From a virus: a stretch of 46,342 bases of DNA. The DNA lies in the IMG/VR virus record IMGVR_UViG_3300042889_000490, positions 1-46,342 of that record; one strand, written 5' to 3'. Shown piece by piece: positions 6,788 through 16,034 of the stretch (position 1 is its first letter; each line of letters begins with the position of its first letter). The translations under genes were made by a program, and so were the position numbers. The notes under the pieces are model-generated. The model was not told where the DNA came from, ran no database searches, and worked only from the letters and a program-made list of their open reading frames with translations.

Positions 6788-9451
6788 ATGAGTTATGTAG
6801 ATGCTCTATTTGATAGAGCAAAAGATCGGATACACATAGTTGAGCGAGTCAACGGAGAACGAGTATATCGTGAGTACCCGGCTGATTATATTTTTTACTA
6901 TGATGATCCGCGTGGCAAATTCCGTACAATTTACGATACCCCTGTCAGCAGGTTTAGTAGTCGTAACAGCAAAGAATTCCAAAAAGAGTTGAAAATTAAT
7001 TCAGGTAAGAGACTGTGGGAAAGTGATATCAATCCCATATTTCGTTGCCTTGAAGGAAACTACTCGGGTGTAAACAGTCCCAAGTTACAGACTGCATTTT
7101 TTGACATTGAGGTAGACTTTGATCCCCAGCGTGGCTTTTCAAAGCCCGAAGACCCATTTAATCCTGTGACAGCAATATCTATATACTTGGATTGGATGGA
7201 CAAGTTAGTAACACTTGTAGTTCCACCAAAAAGCTATTCGTGGGAAACCGCCGAAGAGATTTGCAACAGATACGACAATTGCTATTTGTTTGAAAGAGAA
7301 GAGGATATGTTAAACACATTCCTTGACTTGATCGAAGATGCCGATATCCTTAGCGGATGGAACTCGGAAGGTTTTGATATTCCCTATACTGTGATGCGTA
7401 TCACTCGTGTGCTCAGCAAGGATGATACAAGACGCTTTTGTCTATGGGGACAATTACCCAAGCAAAGAACCTTTGAACGCTTTGGTGCTGAAAATTTGAC
7501 TTTTGACTTGGCTGGTCGGGTGCATATGGATTATATGCAACTGTACCGCAAGTACACCTACGAGGAACGACACAGTTATAGTCTAGACGCAATTGGTGAG
7601 TATGAAGAATGTGGTAGTAAGGTTGCTTACGAAGGCACCCTGGATCAATTGTACAACAAGGACTTTCCCAAGTTCATTGACTATAACAGACAAGATACCA
7701 TGCTATTGGCCAAACTGGACAAGAAGCTTCGCTTCCTGGACTTGGCCAATGAACTTGCTCACGACAACACGGTGTTGTTACCAACCACAATGGGTGCGGT
7801 TGCAGTAACAGAGCAGGCTATCATTAATGAAGCTCACCAGCGTGGTATGATTGTTCCTAATAGAAAGAGCAAAGATGATCCAAGAGAAACGCAAGCCGCA
7901 GGTGCCTATGTTGCTTATCCCAAAAAAGGCGTCCATGAATACATTGGCGCAATCGACATCAACAGTCTCTACCCCTCGGCTATTAGAGCCCTTAACATGG
8001 GCCCAGAAACCATCGTTGGTCAACTCCGGACCACAATGACCGACCACTACATCAAGGAAAAGATGGCAGCAGGTTCATCTTTTGCTGATGCGTGGGAAAA
8101 CATGTTTGGTACCTTGGAATATCAATCCGTGATGGCCAATGAACTTGGCGCAGAAATAACCATAGATTGGGAAAGCGGTGAAGAGACAATTCATAGTGCC
8201 GCTGAAGTTTGGCGATTAATATTCAATGGTAATCAGCCGTGGACACTCAGTGCCAATGGTACTATATTTAGATATGACATGAAGGGTATTATTCCCGGAC
8301 TGCTAGAAAGGTGGTATGCAGAAAGACAAGAAATGCAAGCAAAAAAGAAAACCGCAGAAGCTACTGAAGACAAAGCATTCTGGGATAAACGCCAACTCGT
8401 TAAAAAGATCAATCTTAATTCGCTCTACGGGGCTATCCTCAACCCACATTGCAGGTTCTTTGACCAACGAATTGGCCAAAGTACGACACTTACTGGTAGG
8501 ATCATTGCCAAGCACATGGACGCCACAGTTAACCAAGCAATTACAGGCAACTACGACCACGTTGGTTCGAGCATTATCTATGGCGACACAGACTCGGTAT
8601 ACTTTACAGCGTGGCCAGCGGTCCAAGCGGAAGTAGCCGCAGGTGCAATGGAATGGAACAAAGACATTGCTGTACAACTGTACGACACCATCGCTGATGG
8701 TGTGAACGAATCGTTTCCGGGGTTTATGGAACGGGCCTGCCATTGCCCCCGAGAAATGGGTGCAATCATCATGGGTGGTCGCGAGCTTGTGGCTCGCAAA
8801 GGCCTGTTTATCAAGAAGAAGCGTTATGCTGTATTGATCTACGATATGGAAAACAATCGCTTGGATGTGAATGGTAAACCGGGCAAAGTAAAAGCCATGG
8901 GACTTGATTTGAAACGCAGTGACACTCCTAAAATTGTACAAGAGTTCCTAAGTGAAATTCTCATGGATGTGCTAACCAGCGATGATGCCAGAGAAAAAGT
9001 AATTGAAAAAATTAAAGAATTCAAGTATGCGTTCCAAGAAAGACCAGCCTGGGAAAAGGGTACTCCCAAGCGTGTAAACAATTTAACCAAATATACAGCA
9101 GAAGAAGCTAGATTAGGTCGAGCCAACATGCCGGGACATGTAAGAGCCGCAATGAACTGGAACAACCTGAGAAGGATGCACGGGGATAACTATTCGTTGC
9201 AAATCATCGATGGAATGAAAACTGTTGTGTGTAAACTAAAAGATAATCCATTAGGTTATACCAGCGTTGGTTATCCCACAGATGAAACACACATACCACA
9301 ATGGTTTAAAGATTTGCCGTTTGATCAGAACTTGATGGAAACAGGTATTGTAGATCAAAAGATAGAAAACCTATTGGGTGTGTTGGATTGGGATATTTTA
9401 TCTAGCACTGACACCAAATCAACATTTGATAGTCTATTTACATTTGAGTAA
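6788..9451 (+). CDS. 43: Family B DNA polymerase, T4 gp43-like
   Basis: The 887-residue protein replicates the phage genome and proofreads it. Exonuclease motif I is F-F-D-I-E-V-D (Asp106, Glu108), motif II is N-S-E-G-F-D-I-P-Y and motif III is Y-N-R-Q-D-T. Polymerase motif A is D-I-N-S-L-Y-P-S (Asp390), motif B is K-K-I-N-L-N-S-L-Y-G near residue 540, and motif C is Y-G-D-T-D-S (Asp600, Asp602), followed by K-K-K-R-Y-A. Length matches T4 gp43 (898 residues), and all catalytic acids are present. The C-terminus should carry the clamp-binding peptide. It is followed by a methyltransferase-like gene and then the clamp gene. The start at 6788 follows an AAAGGA ribosome site. Confidence 0.97.
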   Translation: MSYVDALFDRAKDRIHIVERVNGERVYREYPADYIFYYDDPRGKFRTIYDTPVSRFSSRNSKEFQKELKINSGKRLWESDINPIFRCLEGNYSGVNSPKLQTAFFDIEVDFDPQRGFSKPEDPFNPVTAISIYLDWMDKLVTLVVPPKSYSWETAEEICNRYDNCYLFEREEDMLNTFLDLIEDADILSGWNSEGFDIPYTVMRITRVLSKDDTRRFCLWGQLPKQRTFERFGAENLTFDLAGRVHMDYMQLYRKYTYEERHSYSLDAIGEYEECGSKVAYEGTLDQLYNKDFPKFIDYNRQDTMLLAKLDKKLRFLDLANELAHDNTVLLPTTMGAVAVTEQAIINEAHQRGMIVPNRKSKDDPRETQAAGAYVAYPKKGVHEYIGAIDINSLYPSAIRALNMGPETIVGQLRTTMTDHYIKEKMAAGSSFADAWENMFGTLEYQSVMANELGAEITIDWESGEETIHSAAEVWRLIFNGNQPWTLSANGTIFRYDMKGIIPGLLERWYAERQEMQAKKKTAEATEDKAFWDKRQLVKKINLNSLYGAILNPHCRFFDQRIGQSTTLTGRIIAKHMDATVNQAITGNYDHVGSSIIYGDTDSVYFTAWPAVQAEVAAGAMEWNKDIAVQLYDTIADGVNESFPGFMERACHCPREMGAIIMGGRELVARKGLFIKKKRYAVLIYDMENNRLDVNGKPGKVKAMGLDLKRSDTPKIVQEFLSEILMDVLTSDDAREKVIEKIKEFKYAFQERPAWEKGTPKRVNNLTKYTAEEARLGRANMPGHVRAAMNWNNLRRMHGDNYSLQIIDGMKTVVCKLKDNPLGYTSVGYPTDETHIPQWFKDLPFDQNLMETGIVDQKIENLLGVLDWDILSSTDTKSTFDSLFTFE

Positions 9452-9458
9452 TACAATT

Positions 9459-10391
9459 ATGAAATTAAGTGAACTTGTTTCCCTAAGAGAAAGACTAAAA
9501 GCATCTTTCTTTCTGGACCCTGTACTGGCCAGTGTTGATAACCTGCGATTAAACATAGGTCTGGCCAGCCAGGGTGCATCTGACACGTATAGTGGTATGC
9601 TCAACGAGTTGATCAAAGACTATAGAGATATTCGCACAGCGGTATTGGCTCCCACAGAGCGTGTACAACAAATCATTGATGAGATCAATGCAGAGATCAA
9701 TGCCAAAAGCTCATTGTTCTTTTTAGACAACTACGAACTAGAACTGCAATACGACGGTCCTGCCAGTATTCGTAAAGTTCGTGTGATGTACATTCCCGGC
9801 CAAATACAACAAGAGATAGAAAGCAGAATTGCGTTATACTCGTCTTGGAAATACCCAGCACTGGAAATCGGTTGCAGAGATGGAGAATGGACTAACTTCT
9901 TAGTGGCAAGCGATCCGTTATACTTGGCAGACGAACATCAAGAATTCCTGGATGCAACCATAGGTAATTATGCCGCAGAGTATCAACGCCGAATGCGACC
10001 ATATGTAATTACCAATGATGAGTATGGCATACTTCCACAAAAACAATTTAATCTTGTGTTTTCATGGAATCATTTTAATTACAAAAGTCTAGATTCAATT
10101 AAGAAAATACTACGACAAGTTTACAATTTACTGCGCCCAGGTGGTGTTTTCATGTTTAGTTACAACAACGGCGATTTGCCTGATGGTGCGGCCTATGCTG
10201 AAAGCTACTTTATGAGTTATGTTCCCAAAAGTATGTTGGTGCCGGTATGTCAACAATTAGGCTTTGAAATAACTTATGCCCGAGACTATGAGCCTGCTGT
10301 TAGTTGGCTTGAACTCAAGAAACCGGGAGAATTGTTTACTGTAAAAGGACATCAGGCTCTGGGCATCATCAAAGAAAAAACTGTCAAATAA
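9459..10391 (+). CDS. Class I SAM-dependent methyltransferase-like protein
   Basis: The 310-residue protein has a helical N-terminal region of about 125 residues followed by a Rossmann methyltransferase fold. Motif I reads A-L-E-I-G-C-R-D-G-E-W near residue 140. L-V-F-S-W-N-H-F-N-Y occupies the position of motif IV, and L-L-R-P-G-G-V-F-M-F-S precedes strand 5. There is no N/S/D-P-P-Y motif, so it is unlikely to be an amino-methylating DNA enzyme; it looks more like small-molecule or sugar methyltransferases. The frame extends to an ATG inside the polymerase gene, but the ATG at 9459, just after the polymerase stop, is more credible. Substrate unknown. Confidence 0.7.
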   Translation: MKLSELVSLRERLKASFFLDPVLASVDNLRLNIGLASQGASDTYSGMLNELIKDYRDIRTAVLAPTERVQQIIDEINAEINAKSSLFFLDNYELELQYDGPASIRKVRVMYIPGQIQQEIESRIALYSSWKYPALEIGCRDGEWTNFLVASDPLYLADEHQEFLDATIGNYAAEYQRRMRPYVITNDEYGILPQKQFNLVFSWNHFNYKSLDSIKKILRQVYNLLRPGGVFMFSYNNGDLPDGAAYAESYFMSYVPKSMLVPVCQQLGFEITYARDYEPAVSWLELKKPGELFTVKGHQALGIIKEKTVK

Positions 10392-10392
10392 G

Positions 10393-10422
10393 TTGACAGG
10401 TCTAAATACAATCATCTATAAT
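10393..10422 (+). promoter_or_regulatory. Sigma70-type promoter upstream of clamp gene
   Basis: TTGACA at 10393-10398 and TATAAT at 10417-10422 have an 18-base spacer. The expected transcript starts near 10429, and an AGGAGA ribosome site precedes the ATG at 10445. A separate promoter fits a protein needed in high amounts. Confidence 0.8.
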
Positions 10423-10444
10423 ACACATTAACAGGAGAAACTCA

Positions 10445-11176
10445 ATGCAAGACTATTTGAAAGACATTGTACAGCACACACACGGACTAGGCACTATTGA
10501 CTTGGTCAAGGTCACAGGCACAGATGCCGAAACTCGAGTTATTGCTCTGGCCGAAGACAAAACAGTTGTGGTGGACGCAGTATTTAAAGGCGCACACCCA
10601 GACTTTGTTGGCACTTTTGGTATGCCAAACTTGGCCAAGTTGAACACTATATTGGGTATTCCAGAATACAAGGAAGATGCCAAGCTCACAATCACCAAAC
10701 AAGATCGCAACGGCGAGTCGGTTCCAGTTGGTATTCACTTTGAAAACAAAGCCGGCGACTTTAAAAACGATTATCGTTTTATGTCGGCGGAAATCATCAA
10801 CGACAAGTTAAAGAATCAAAAGATGCGTCCAGTTAAATGGAATGTGGACTTTGCGCCCACTGTACAAAACATTCAGCGCCTGCGTTTTCAAGCCAGTGCT
10901 AACAGTGACGAAACCACTTTTACTGCTCGAACAGAAAACGGCGACTTGAAATTCTTCTTTGGTGATCATGCCAGTCACGCTGGTAACTTTGTGTTCCAGG
11001 CCGGAGTCACAGGCACACTGAGCAAGGCATGGTCATGGCCAGTCTCGGCTGTTATGGCTATCTTGGCCCTGCCCGGAGACAAGGCATTTAGAATCAGTGA
11101 TGAGGGTGCCGCACAGATTACTGTGGACTCTGGGGTTGCTGTTTGGAACTATACATTACCAGCACAGACCAAGTAA
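10445..11176 (+). CDS. 45: Sliding clamp-like DNA polymerase processivity factor
   Basis: The 243-residue protein resembles T4 gp45 (228 residues) in length, alternating beta-rich character and position next to a T4-type polymerase. The N-terminal domain contains L-A-K-L-N-T-I-L-G-I-P-E-Y, which resembles the L-N-G-F-L-G-I-L-S-L region of gp45, and the C-terminal third contains the hydrophobic interdomain-connector-like segment A-V-M-A-I-L-A-L-P-G-D. Gp45 trimers encircle DNA and also activate late transcription. No clamp loader (gp44/gp62) lies in this window. Identity at residue level is weak, so I rely on context and fold-like pattern. It has its own strong promoter. Confidence 0.6.
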   Translation: MQDYLKDIVQHTHGLGTIDLVKVTGTDAETRVIALAEDKTVVVDAVFKGAHPDFVGTFGMPNLAKLNTILGIPEYKEDAKLTITKQDRNGESVPVGIHFENKAGDFKNDYRFMSAEIINDKLKNQKMRPVKWNVDFAPTVQNIQRLRFQASANSDETTFTARTENGDLKFFFGDHASHAGNFVFQAGVTGTLSKAWSWPVSAVMAILALPGDKAFRISDEGAAQITVDSGVAVWNYTLPAQTK

Positions 11177-11820
11177 TGCCATTTTCTTTCCACCAATACT
11201 GGGAACCAAGAGGTCATGTATTCGGTACTTGCATGAGCAAGCCTAATCTCGACCTTATGTATGTTAACATACCTAAGAATGCCAGTTCGTGGACTAAAAA
11301 TAATTTACTGGATCAACACTGGGAATTTTATAATTATCACCAGGATCAGTTCCATCACAAACATGTAATGGTTGTGTTACGAAATCCTGTGGAGCGTTGG
11401 CTTAGTGGTATATGTGAATACTTCACAATATATCACCGTGACATAGATACTAGTCAGTTTACTCAAGCATTTTACGATCTGCTGATAGAACAAATTACAT
11501 TTGACGATCATACAGAAAAACAAGTATACTTTATTGAGGGGTTAGATCCCAGTAAAACAACTTTCTTTTGGTGTGATAAAGATTATCGACTACACTTTAG
11601 TCAGTTCTTGCGTAACCAAGGTATTCCCGGAGCCGCTAGATATGCAAATTATGACTTTCAACATACCACAGAAGATCGTCTCGATGGTGATACTCGTAGA
11701 AGTATATTTAAAACTATATTTAAACACCTAGTAGACAATCCTGTTTATCTTGAAAAAATCAAACAGCATTATGCTCCAGACTACAAATTAATAAGTAAAG
11801 TGAAATTTTGGCGTGGATGA
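11176..11820 (+). CDS. Sulfotransferase family protein
   Basis: The 214-residue protein carries the two PAPS-binding signatures of sulfotransferases: Y-V-N-I-P-K-N-A-S-S near residue 34 (5'-phosphosulfate loop) and V-V-L-R-N-P-V-E-R-W-L-S-G near residue 70 (3'-phosphate loop). Such enzymes move sulfate from PAPS to a hydroxyl on a sugar, lipid or protein. The length is near the minimum for the family. The ATG at 11176 lies in the clamp stop codon (TAATG), which is preferred over an upstream in-frame start inside the clamp gene. The end overlaps the dpdA gene by 8 bases. Neighbouring glycosyltransferase and nucleotide-sugar genes suggest a saccharide acceptor, but this is inference. Confidence 0.8.
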   Translation: MPFSFHQYWEPRGHVFGTCMSKPNLDLMYVNIPKNASSWTKNNLLDQHWEFYNYHQDQFHHKHVMVVLRNPVERWLSGICEYFTIYHRDIDTSQFTQAFYDLLIEQITFDDHTEKQVYFIEGLDPSKTTFFWCDKDYRLHFSQFLRNQGIPGAARYANYDFQHTTEDRLDGDTRRSIFKTIFKHLVDNPVYLEKIKQHYAPDYKLISKVKFWRG

Positions 11821-13420
11821 TTTAACCAGTAAACAAAAAGACTATGCTGTATTCTTGCCTGCTATTAGTGGCTTCTACGCCACATTTGTAGGCAAACAAC
11901 GAGTCAACAATGATTATGTAGACCCTGCCCGCTTTCCGCAGGGCATAACGGATATGGAACAGATGAATTGGCTTAATAGTCAACAGGGTCTGTTCCCATA
12001 TAAATGGTCGCTTTACTCCGGCGGCCATGCTAACCTAGATCTCACAAAGCCCGACGCTAGTGAGGACATGGTTCGAGGTCGTGATCCCAACACACTGATG
12101 CTAGGTGACTCTGGTGGATTCCAGATTGCCAAAGGATTATGGGAAGGCGACTGGAAGGCTGGTTCAGGATGCTTGAAGGCACAGAAGAAACGGGAAGCTG
12201 TTTTAACTTGGCTGGATAGCATCAGTAACTATGGCATGGGATTAGATATTCCCACCTGGGTTATACATGATAAAAAAGCCAGTGATGCTTGTCAAATTAA
12301 AACATTGGATCAAGCCGTGGAAGCCACCAAGTTCAACAATGAATACTTTATCAAACACCGTAAAGGTAAAGATGCAGGTGGTGCTCGATTTTTAAATGTG
12401 CTACAAGGTGACAATCATACCAATGCAGATGCATGGTACGAACTTATGAAAGAATACTGCGATCCTGTGCGGTATCCAGGACGCCACTTTGATGGTTGGG
12501 GCATGGGTGGACAGAACATGTGTGATGTGCATTTGATTCTCAGGCGACTGATTGCACTCCGGTATGATAATTTATTACAAGAAGGTGTACACGATTGGAT
12601 GCACTTCTTAGGCACAAGTAAACTAGAGTGGGCTGTGTTACTCACAGTAATTCAACGAGCAGTACGCAAGTACATTAATCCACAATTTACTATCTCATTC
12701 GACTGTGCCAGTCCGTTCCTTGCAACAGCCAACGGACAGGTATATTTTGAAAATGTATTTGAAGATCAAAGCAAATGGAGTTATCGTATGGCTCCTAGCG
12801 CAGATGATAAGAAGTATGCAGTAGACACACGCAAGTGGAGTGACGGCGTGGTAGCAGATGGCATCTATCCTCGCTGGGAAGACAGTCCATTAAGCAACAT
12901 GTTCAAAATGAAAGACATCTGTATCTACAATCCAGGTGTGGTCAAAGCAGGTGTTGTGCTCACGGAAGAAAATTTCCAAGATCCAGCCCTGTATGATGTG
13001 CTACCAGATGTCAATAAGAACGGCAAATGGGGCAAGACATCGTGGGATAGTTTCTCGTATGCATTGCTAATGGGACACAATGTTTGGATGCACATTACCG
13101 CGGTACAAGAAGCTAATCGACGCTTTGATGCAGGCGAGCGTCCCGGTATGATGCAACGCCAGGGCGGAGACTATGCCAAATTTGAAGACATTGTGGATGC
13201 AATCTTTGCGGCTCCCACTCGTCAAGATTCTCTAGACATCATTGAGATGTATGATACATATTGGATGGAGATTGTTGGTACCCGTGGATTCAAAGGCAAA
13301 AAAGCCAAAAACTCCAACACCATGTTTAACTCATTATTCTCAGTGGACGAACCAGAAGCCGACGATGATGAAATTGAATTTGACCCAACAGCACTAGACA
13401 ACTTGGAAGGATCACAATGA
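11813..13420 (+). CDS. dpdA: DpdA-like 7-deazaguanine DNA transglycosylase
   Basis: The 535-residue protein belongs to the tRNA-guanine transglycosylase superfamily. L-G-D-S-G-G-F-Q (Asp99) matches the base-recognition Asp motif, and S-F-D-C-A-S-P-F (Asp297) matches the nucleophile motif of bacterial Tgt (M-F-D-C-x-x-P-T). It is much longer than bacterial Tgt (about 375 residues) and lacks its C-terminal C-x-C-x-x-C zinc site. That fits phage DpdA enzymes, which exchange guanine in DNA for a 7-deazaguanine. FolE, QueD and QueE homologues elsewhere in the window supply precursors, supporting DNA rather than tRNA as target. It overlaps the sulfotransferase gene before it and the small DUF465-like gene after it. 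Confidence 0.85.
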   Translation: MDDLTSKQKDYAVFLPAISGFYATFVGKQRVNNDYVDPARFPQGITDMEQMNWLNSQQGLFPYKWSLYSGGHANLDLTKPDASEDMVRGRDPNTLMLGDSGGFQIAKGLWEGDWKAGSGCLKAQKKREAVLTWLDSISNYGMGLDIPTWVIHDKKASDACQIKTLDQAVEATKFNNEYFIKHRKGKDAGGARFLNVLQGDNHTNADAWYELMKEYCDPVRYPGRHFDGWGMGGQNMCDVHLILRRLIALRYDNLLQEGVHDWMHFLGTSKLEWAVLLTVIQRAVRKYINPQFTISFDCASPFLATANGQVYFENVFEDQSKWSYRMAPSADDKKYAVDTRKWSDGVVADGIYPRWEDSPLSNMFKMKDICIYNPGVVKAGVVLTEENFQDPALYDVLPDVNKNGKWGKTSWDSFSYALLMGHNVWMHITAVQEANRRFDAGERPGMMQRQGGDYAKFEDIVDAIFAAPTRQDSLDIIEMYDTYWMEIVGTRGFKGKKAKNSNTMFNSLFSVDEPEADDDEIEFDPTALDNLEGSQ

Positions 13421-13602
13421 TTAAAAACCGAATTGCACACCTAGAAGAAATGCACCATGCACTGGACAAGCAAGTTGATCAAATGGAACGCACAGGAAAC
13501 TTTTCGGACAAACAGATTGCTGAATTGAAGAAAAAGAGGTTGCATTTCAAAGACGAAATTGCTAAACTAAAGCAACAACTTCAGGATGAATCAAATGATT
13601 AG
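13417..13602 (+). CDS. YdcH/DUF465-like small coiled-coil protein
   Basis: The 61-residue protein is a predicted helical hairpin. L-E-E-M-H-H-A-L-D-K-Q-V, then a short turn, then L-K-K-K-R-L-H-F-K-D-E-I, matches the pattern of the DUF465 (YdcH) family, whose function is unknown. It overlaps the dpdA stop by ATGA and the next gene by a few bases, so it is in the same transcript and may be a partner of either neighbour. Confidence 0.7.
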   Translation: MIKNRIAHLEEMHHALDKQVDQMERTGNFSDKQIAELKKKRLHFKDEIAKLKQQLQDESND

Positions 13603-14113
13603 AGAGGGACACAAGGGTGTTAACTTTTTCTATGGCACAGAGGTAGAGCATACACCTGCTTACGGCAAATACACAATGTTTGTTGTTGGTGTACAAAGTG
13701 TTGCGGATATTGCACAAGCACTGGACTCAGGCAGTCAACCTGTGGAACATATCTATTTTGGTGCCAACCAAAGTTTCCCTAACCTAGCAGTCAATGACGG
13801 TGCTGAATGGGCCAAATGGGAAATGATGATTTATCACTTCCTGGAGAAGGAACACCTTTGCACACTAGACATTGATGTCACTTGTACGGAAGGCTTGCTT
13901 GAAGCAGGTTTTGTTGAATACCATAACTTTATTCCCATGATTTCGGTCAAATTGCCCTATATATTTCAGTTGGGATATAATGCTACAATCAAGCTGGACG
14001 ATCGAGACTTCAAATCAACCAACCCCGGAGTTTGGTGCCACCAACTTCACAACCTATTAGATCGAAAAGTTTTTACTGATTGGTCTAAATATACCAAAGA
14101 TCAAGTACTATGA
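13595..14113 (+). CDS. Conserved-looking protein of unknown function next to dpdA
   Basis: I do not recognise a named family in this 172-residue protein. Striking segments are F-F-Y-G-T-E-V-E-H-T-P-A-Y-G near the N-terminus, H-I-Y-F-G-A-N-Q-S-F near residue 50, L-D-I-D near residue 91 and K-L-D-D-R-D-F near residue 130. These are clustered acidic, His and Gly residues that look catalytic or metal-binding. I chose the ATG at 13595, which has AGGA eight bases upstream; an ATG at 13586 is the alternative. Its place between dpdA and a T-fold gene suggests a role linked to 7-deazaguanine handling, but that is inference. Confidence 0.7.
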   Translation: MIREGHKGVNFFYGTEVEHTPAYGKYTMFVVGVQSVADIAQALDSGSQPVEHIYFGANQSFPNLAVNDGAEWAKWEMMIYHFLEKEHLCTLDIDVTCTEGLLEAGFVEYHNFIPMISVKLPYIFQLGYNATIKLDDRDFKSTNPGVWCHQLHNLLDRKVFTDWSKYTKDQVL

Positions 14114-14553
14114 ATCAAGAAGCAAGAGAAACTGTAGAACGAATCAAAGCGGCCGCACAACGCACAATATTTGTGACATTTCAAAAGGAAGGCATTCATT
14201 TTTATCCTGCTGCCGCAACCGATCCCATGCTGGCCACCGGCGATGAATATGATGTATCGTTTTTAGCCAACCCACATAGACATATATTCCACTTTAGAGT
14301 AGGCATAGATGTGTTCCATAATGATCGCGATATTGAGTTTATTCAATTCAAACGCTGGTTGGAAAATTTATATAAAGATGCTATACTAGCATTAGATCAC
14401 AAGTCATGTGAGATGATTGCTGATGACTTGTACATACAAATTGCAGGGCGTTACCCCAGTCGTGATGTCACAATTGAAGTATCCGAGGACGGTGAAAACG
14501 GATGCGTCATACACTACAACCTTACCCGTCCAAACCTTTCAATTGTAATTTAA
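14110..14553 (+). CDS. QueD-like T-fold family protein
   Basis: The 147-residue protein shows the order of elements of the 6-pyruvoyl-tetrahydropterin synthase/QueD T-fold. There is a strand with H-R-H-I-F-H-F near residue 57, then H-N-D-R-D-I-E-F-I-Q-F-K (compare D-F-x-x-L-K), then L-D-H-K-S-C-E and I-E-V-S-E-D-G-E-N-G near the end. Related short proteins occur in T4-like phages, as I recall. Whether it binds zinc or is catalytic is unclear. It overlaps the preceding gene by ATGA and sits two genes from dpdA. The window's better QueD candidate is at 25442. Confidence 0.55.
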   Translation: MNQEARETVERIKAAAQRTIFVTFQKEGIHFYPAAATDPMLATGDEYDVSFLANPHRHIFHFRVGIDVFHNDRDIEFIQFKRWLENLYKDAILALDHKSCEMIADDLYIQIAGRYPSRDVTIEVSEDGENGCVIHYNLTRPNLSIVI

Positions 14554-14562
14554 GGAAATATA

Positions 14563-14829
14563 ATGTCACAAGATTGGCTTAAAAAATATCTTCGTATGAA
14601 ACCCGAAGTTGACTTTCTCTTCAATGAGCTCGATGAGTACTTAGAGTTCTGTAAGAAACAGGGCTATGTGTACGATGAAGGTCATCTAGGTAACGAGAAG
14701 ACTCCATGGGGAGAATGGCAACGAGTCAAAGCAGGCAAGATTCCCAAGGACAATTGGAGTCCATATCCCAAAGAACCACGAAAGGAGTGGAAGCCTCGCA
14801 ATACCAATACCAATTGGAAGTATCGTTAA
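14563..14829 (+). CDS. Hypothetical protein, 88 residues
   Basis: No family is recognised. The first half is helical and acidic; the second half is rich in Trp, Lys, Pro and Asn and ends in a basic, probably disordered tail. An AAGGAAATATA stretch precedes the ATG. The stop codon overlaps the start of the glycosyltransferase gene (TAATG), so the two are coupled. Confidence 0.65.
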   Translation: MSQDWLKKYLRMKPEVDFLFNELDEYLEFCKKQGYVYDEGHLGNEKTPWGEWQRVKAGKIPKDNWSPYPKEPRKEWKPRNTNTNWKYR

Positions 14830-16025
14830 TGCGTAAGTTATTCTACATGGGCCTAGAGCCCTACAAAGCAAGATATACACTACAGTTACAAGACTGGAAT
14901 GAAGCAGTCTTTGAACGCCGTGGCATCGACTATGTGTTGGTGCCCGGTGATACATTAAGTAATGATCAAGCCATTGTAACAGGACAAGTTCTGGACGCAC
15001 ATGGACGCACATACTTTGGTATGAGTCAACTTATGAATCTAATCAAGTGGATGAAAGAAGGGGTAGTCACCAATGAAGATGTTGTGTACTTTGAAGACAT
15101 GTTTCAGCCAGGCATTGAATCATTACCGTACATTATTAATCAAGTGCCAGAACATCTTAGACCTAGGATTTATGTTCGTTGTCTTGCACAGAGCATTGAT
15201 CCTGATGATTTTGTTCATGTATGGGGTATGGGCAAGTGGATGGGCTTGTATGAAAAGATGGTTGATAGCTTTGTAACTGGTGTGTTGGCCAGTAATGAAG
15301 AAATGGTCATGCACATGAAAATTGCCGGCTGGGAAGCCCCTATATACAACATCTCCGGACTAGCTTTCGGTAAAGATGAAGTCCGTGCAAGAGTACCAGG
15401 CGAATTGAAATCATTTGATCACCGTAAAATGCGAGTGGGCTTTGCGGCCCGCTGGGATCAAGAAAAGCAACCAGACTTCTACATGGACTTGATTGAAGAA
15501 TGGAATCGTAGACATGATGCAATGGGACTAGATCCCACGAATCGTGTGGAGTTTGCTATCTTCTCGGGTGCCCGACTAAAGAGCAACAATAACAGTTATA
15601 TGGCTCGTACAAGAGATCTACAGGCTCGCGGACTGTTGACGCTATATGAGGACTTGGATAAAAATGACTACTATGCTTTACTTAACGATACTAGGGTGTT
15701 ATTTAATTGTGCTTTACAAGATTGGGTTTCAAACACTGTATCTGAGGCTGATACTCTGGGTTGCAATGTGCTTTACCCTGCTTATCGTAGTTTCCCAGAA
15801 ACCTTTGCTAATGATCCTGACCGACTTTATGTCCCTTGGAGCATAGACGATGCCATCCGTAAGTTGATGCCATTATTGGTCAAGCCGCATGCCAACATGG
15901 GTAGTATTAGCAACTGGACTGATGGCACTATTGATCGCGTCTGCGATATTATGGAAGGCCGGGGCGAGTCTTGGCAGCGTATGAGCACAGACTATCGCCG
16001 ATACACACATGAGTCAAAGTATTAA
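14829..16025 (+). CDS. GT-B-like glycosyltransferase
   Basis: The 398-residue protein has a two-domain GT-B layout. The second half opens with M-R-V-G-F-A-A-R-W-D-Q-E-K-Q-P-D near residue 200, typical of the nucleotide-sugar-binding domain of GT4-type enzymes, and later has an E-A-D-T-L-G-C-N motif resembling the E-x-x-A/S-x-G donor-binding segment. The true start is probably the ATG at 14829, inside the stop codon of the previous gene, rather than ATGs further upstream. Being close to dpdA and a sulfotransferase, it could decorate a modified base, a capsid protein or a host glycan. Donor and acceptor are unknown. Confidence 0.75.
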   Translation: MRKLFYMGLEPYKARYTLQLQDWNEAVFERRGIDYVLVPGDTLSNDQAIVTGQVLDAHGRTYFGMSQLMNLIKWMKEGVVTNEDVVYFEDMFQPGIESLPYIINQVPEHLRPRIYVRCLAQSIDPDDFVHVWGMGKWMGLYEKMVDSFVTGVLASNEEMVMHMKIAGWEAPIYNISGLAFGKDEVRARVPGELKSFDHRKMRVGFAARWDQEKQPDFYMDLIEEWNRRHDAMGLDPTNRVEFAIFSGARLKSNNNSYMARTRDLQARGLLTLYEDLDKNDYYALLNDTRVLFNCALQDWVSNTVSEADTLGCNVLYPAYRSFPETFANDPDRLYVPWSIDDAIRKLMPLLVKPHANMGSISNWTDGTIDRVCDIMEGRGESWQRMSTDYRRYTHESKY

Positions 16026-16034
16026 GGAATCACA

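Noticed and set aside
8303-8941. A 212-codon open frame on the - strand inside the DNA polymerase gene
   Set aside because: It mirrors the polymerase coding frame, contains no recognisable domain, and no other - strand gene is supported in the window.
14706-14828. N-terminal extension of the glycosyltransferase gene upstream of 14829
   Set aside because: It overlaps the preceding gene deeply; the ATG at 14829 makes the TAATG overlap typical of this genome and begins with a sensible domain start.
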